Shown: positions 1 through 5,541 of the stretch, in pieces | How positions within the stretch are numbered: position 1 is the stretch's first letter | How the letters are laid out: each line of letters opens with the position of its first letter | Source: an uncultured Emergencia sp. | GTDB taxonomy: Bacteria > Bacillota > Clostridia > Peptostreptococcales > Anaerovoracaceae | DNA length: 5,541 bases | Direction of reading: 5' to 3' | Assembly (NCBI GenBank): GCA_902476665.1 | Contig: CABSEO010000162.1 | Coordinates: forward strand, 1-5,541 | Position numbers and translations under genes: made by a program | The notes under the pieces: generated by a model | The model's database searches: none | Seen by the model: only the letters and a program-made list of their open reading frames with translations | Told to the model about the DNA's origin: nothing

Positions 1-132
1 GAACCGCCTGTTCAGACTTATATTTTCACTATGCTGACTATGATCTTTCTGCAGTCGGCAATGGTAGGCGTGTCTGCCAAGGTGGAAAAAACAAAAACAC
101 GATCAATGACTCATGAAAACAGTATGAAATAA
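1..132 (+). CDS. atpB: F1Fo ATP synthase subunit a, C-terminal fragment (cut by window edge)
   Basis: Reading frame 1 is open from the first base to a TAA at 130-132 and gives 43 residues. They begin EPPVQTYIFTMLTMIFL, which matches the last transmembrane helix of subunit a, the membrane stator that forms the ion half-channels against the c ring. The Gln at fragment residue 5 lies where E. coli subunit a has Gln252, close to the essential arginine; that arginine itself lies upstream of the window. After the helix comes a hydrophilic, Lys-rich tail of about 17 residues, somewhat longer than the short E. coli tail. The gene is not broken, only cut by the window edge. It ends 21 bases before atpE, as expected for the first structural gene of an atp operon. 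Identification rests on the helix motif plus position; the fragment alone would be moderate evidence. Confidence 0.9.
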   Translation, partial: EPPVQTYIFTMLTMIFLQSAMVGVSAKVEKTKTRSMTHENSMK

Positions 133-153
133 GGTATAAACGGAGGTAGAAAA

Positions 154-375
154 ATGGGTATTATCGCAATTGGAGCAGGTATTGCTATTGGTCTTGCTGC
201 ACTGGGCATCGGACTTGGTCAGGGGCTGGGACTTTCTAAGGGCCTTGAAGGTATTTCAAAGCAACCGGAAGCGGGCAATTCTATCCGGACAACCATGATC
301 GTTGGTATGGCAATTATGGAAACAATCGGTGTACTGTCTTTTGTTATTGCAATTATGATGGTAAGTAAACTGTAG
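154..375 (+). CDS. atpE: F1Fo ATP synthase subunit c (ring-forming proteolipid)
   Basis: This 73-residue hairpin protein forms the rotating membrane ring that carries the coupling ion. Helix 1 (about residues 3-27) is very glycine-rich and holds the full GxGxGxGxG packing motif at Gly18, 20, 22, 24 and 26. The polar loop contains K36-Q37-P38, the counterpart of the conserved RQP loop that contacts gamma and epsilon. Helix 2 (about 46-70) carries the ion-binding carboxylate, Glu56, in AIMETIG. Gln23 in helix 1 and Thr57 next to Glu56 align with Gln32 and Ser66 of the Na+-binding Ilyobacter tartaricus ring, so Na+ coupling is possible. The ring positions corresponding to Thr67 and Tyr70 are Ile58 and Leu61, so the match is partial. 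Length is at the short end of the usual 70-90 residues. The ATG start has GGAGGT at 142-147 with a 6-base spacer, a strong site suited to a subunit needed in about ten or more copies. Confidence 0.97.
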   Translation: MGIIAIGAGIAIGLAALGIGLGQGLGLSKGLEGISKQPEAGNSIRTTMIVGMAIMETIGVLSFVIAIMMVSKL

Positions 376-385
376 AAACCAGAAG

Positions 386-392
386 AAAGGAG
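386..392 (+). promoter_or_regulatory. Ribosome binding site of atpF that decides its start
   Basis: AAAGGAG lies 11 bases before the ATG at 404. A GTG at 392-394 is in the same frame and would add four residues, but it overlaps this site and has no good Shine-Dalgarno of its own, so the ATG at 404 is preferred. A second in-frame ATG at 410 is possible but sits farther from the site. Confidence 0.75.
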
Positions 393-403
393 TGGGATCA
401 GAT

Positions 404-913
404 ATGAGCATGGTACAGCCAGTGCTGGAGTTTAACTGGAACCTGTTATTTACAGCTGTTACAGTTATCGTTTTGTTTTTGATCCTGAAACATTTCTTTT
501 TTGAAAAGGTACATCAGTTTATGCAAGAACGGGAAAATGCGGTTAAGGCTTCTTTGGATCACGCTGAGGAAGTGAACAGAAAAGCTGAAGAGACGCTTTC
601 TAAATATGAGACACAAATTGCAGGGGCAGAGGATGAATGCCGCCGGATTTTAAAGGCAGCGAGGGACGAGGCCAAGAATCAGGCAAAGGAAATTGTGGAC
701 GCGGCAAATGAACAATCCAGAGTCTTGCTAGAACATTCACAGAAGGAGATCCGTCGTGAACGCTATAATGCAAGAAAAGAACTGCAAGAGGAAGTAGGCA
801 GCCTTGCTATGATGGCAGCAGAGAAGATTCTGGAGAGGGAACTTGATCAAAAGACTCATGAGGAGATTATCAGCCAGATTATTGAGGAGGCGGAGGAAAA
901 GCCATGGAGTTAA
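404..913 (+). CDS. atpF: F1Fo ATP synthase subunit b (peripheral stalk)
   Basis: Subunit b, normally a dimer, anchors the peripheral stalk in the membrane and reaches up to delta and alpha to stop the head from turning. The 169-residue product has a short N-terminal segment with the typical FNWNLLF lead-in, one transmembrane helix at about residues 12-28, and then KHFFFEKVHQFMQER, matching the conserved membrane exit that ends at Arg43. From about residue 44 to 150 it is almost wholly charged and helical with many Glu, Lys, Arg and Ala, as in the right-handed coiled-coil stalk. The C-terminal part (AAEKILEREL, then a run ending EEAEEKPWS) fits the delta-binding end. Length is normal for the family. 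The ATG at 404 is chosen because the upstream GTG lies inside the ribosome site. The gene follows atpE by 28 bases and its last 10 bases overlap atpH. Confidence 0.95.
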   Translation: MSMVQPVLEFNWNLLFTAVTVIVLFLILKHFFFEKVHQFMQERENAVKASLDHAEEVNRKAEETLSKYETQIAGAEDECRRILKAARDEAKNQAKEIVDAANEQSRVLLEHSQKEIRRERYNARKELQEEVGSLAMMAAEKILERELDQKTHEEIISQIIEEAEEKPWS

Positions 914-1443
914 TTGTAGCAATGACTTATGGCCGGGCTCTTTTTGATGCCGCAGTAGAACTTGATAAAATCGATGAGATCAAAGAAGAAATCGATCAGA
1001 TCGATCAGATTTTGAAAAAAGAGCAGGATTTCGTAAGTCTGCTCTGTAATCCTGCCATCCCGGTAATAAAGAAAAAAAACATGATTCGGAACGTGTTTGA
1101 AGGCAGAGTATGCGGAGAGGTATTGTCATTTCTGTATATTCTCATTGATAAAGACCGGATGTTCCACTATCACAGAATCGTGAAAGAATATCTGCGTCTG
1201 ATGGATGAATATCGGGGTGAAGCTTATGGCAAGATTTATTCAGCGGTTCCACTGAGTGAGAAACAGGTGGAGCAGTTTGAGCGTGAAACAGGAAAGCTGC
1301 TTCATGAGAAAATCAAGCTGCGGAATAAAATCGATAAACACCTGCTGGGCGGCGTTAAAATTATGGTTGACGGCAAACTTATCGATGCATCTTTACGCGC
1401 AGAACTCAAGGCATTGGAGCATAAACTGAAAACTATACAGTAA
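904..1443 (+). CDS. atpH: F1Fo ATP synthase subunit delta (stator, OSCP-type)
   Basis: Delta sits on top of the alpha3beta3 head and ties it to the b stalk. The 179-residue protein starts with the family pattern: TYGRALFDAA at residues 8-17 corresponds to the usual YAKALFELA helix, and an all-helical N-terminal domain runs to about residue 105. The C-terminal domain contains HLLGGVKIMVDGKLIDAS at residues 146-163, the conserved delta/OSCP signature region with its GG pair at 149-150, followed by the usual LRAELKALEHKL ending. Length is normal. The ATG at 904 has GGAGG at 892-896 with a 7-base spacer, located inside the atpF coding sequence, and the gene overlaps atpF by 10 bases in another frame, so coupled translation is likely. 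Residues 30-35 (IDQIDQ) come from a perfect 9-base tandem repeat. An eight-A run at 1072-1079 encodes part of a lysine cluster but does not break the frame. Confidence 0.95.
   Translation: MELIVAMTYGRALFDAAVELDKIDEIKEEIDQIDQILKKEQDFVSLLCNPAIPVIKKKNMIRNVFEGRVCGEVLSFLYILIDKDRMFHYHRIVKEYLRLMDEYRGEAYGKIYSAVPLSEKQVEQFERETGKLLHEKIKLRNKIDKHLLGGVKIMVDGKLIDASLRAELKALEHKLKTIQ
991..1008 (+). repeat. Perfect 9-base tandem repeat inside atpH
   Basis: ATCGATCAG occurs twice head to tail at 991-999 and 1000-1008 and encodes Ile-Asp-Gln twice (delta residues 30-35). The unit is in frame, so gain or loss of one copy would add or remove three residues in a surface helix without a frameshift. It may simply reflect a helical heptad-like amino acid pattern with the same codons chosen. 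Confidence 0.7.
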
Positions 1444-1462
1444 AGAATTAGATGAGGACTGA

Positions 1463-5541
<4,079 letters not shown>

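Noticed and set aside
392..403. GTG start for atpF, four codons upstream
   Set aside because: The GTG is part of the Shine-Dalgarno region that serves the ATG at 404.

Overview
The window is a continuous stretch of one plus-strand operon encoding an F-type (F1Fo) ATP synthase. The order is atpB (3' end only), atpE, atpF, atpH, atpA, atpG, atpD, atpC (5' end only), i.e. subunits a-c-b-delta-alpha-gamma-beta-epsilon. This is the standard bacterial order. All six complete genes have near-normal family length and intact key motifs. I see no mobile element, RNA gene, CRISPR array, foreign insert or unknown gene.

The likely host is an anaerobic, low-to-moderate GC Firmicute, with a Clostridia or Lachnospiraceae-like bacterium as best guess. 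This rests on strong purine-rich Shine-Dalgarno sites (GGAGGT, AGGAGG, AAGGAG), the flavour of the proteins, and a c subunit carrying a Gln plus Glu-Thr ion-site arrangement that resembles Na+-binding rings. The taxonomic call is inference from style, not from a marker comparison.

Layout: 1-132 is the last 43 codons of atpB, holding the final membrane helix of subunit a. 154-375 (atpE, c ring) and 404-913 (atpF, b stalk) complete the membrane sector. 904-1443 (atpH, delta) joins the stator to F1. 1496-3010 (atpA), 3003-3878 (atpG) and 3949-5352 (atpD) encode the catalytic head and rotor shaft. 5345-5541 is the first 65 codons of atpC (epsilon). The longest non-coding gap is 70 bases (3879-3948). 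No promoter or terminator is evident inside the window, so these genes are presumably transcribed together from a promoter upstream of it.

The genes work as one machine. Ion flow between a and the c ring turns c, gamma and epsilon, and rotation inside the alpha3beta3 head drives ATP synthesis at the beta sites, while b and delta hold the head still. In an anaerobe the enzyme may also run in reverse to build an ion gradient.

The points worth a second look are modest: a possible Na+ specificity of the c ring, a forced TTG start for the beta subunit, three gene overlaps that all fall at the single-copy subunits delta, gamma and epsilon, and a missing strong ribosome site before atpG. I do not find a previously undescribed system here.
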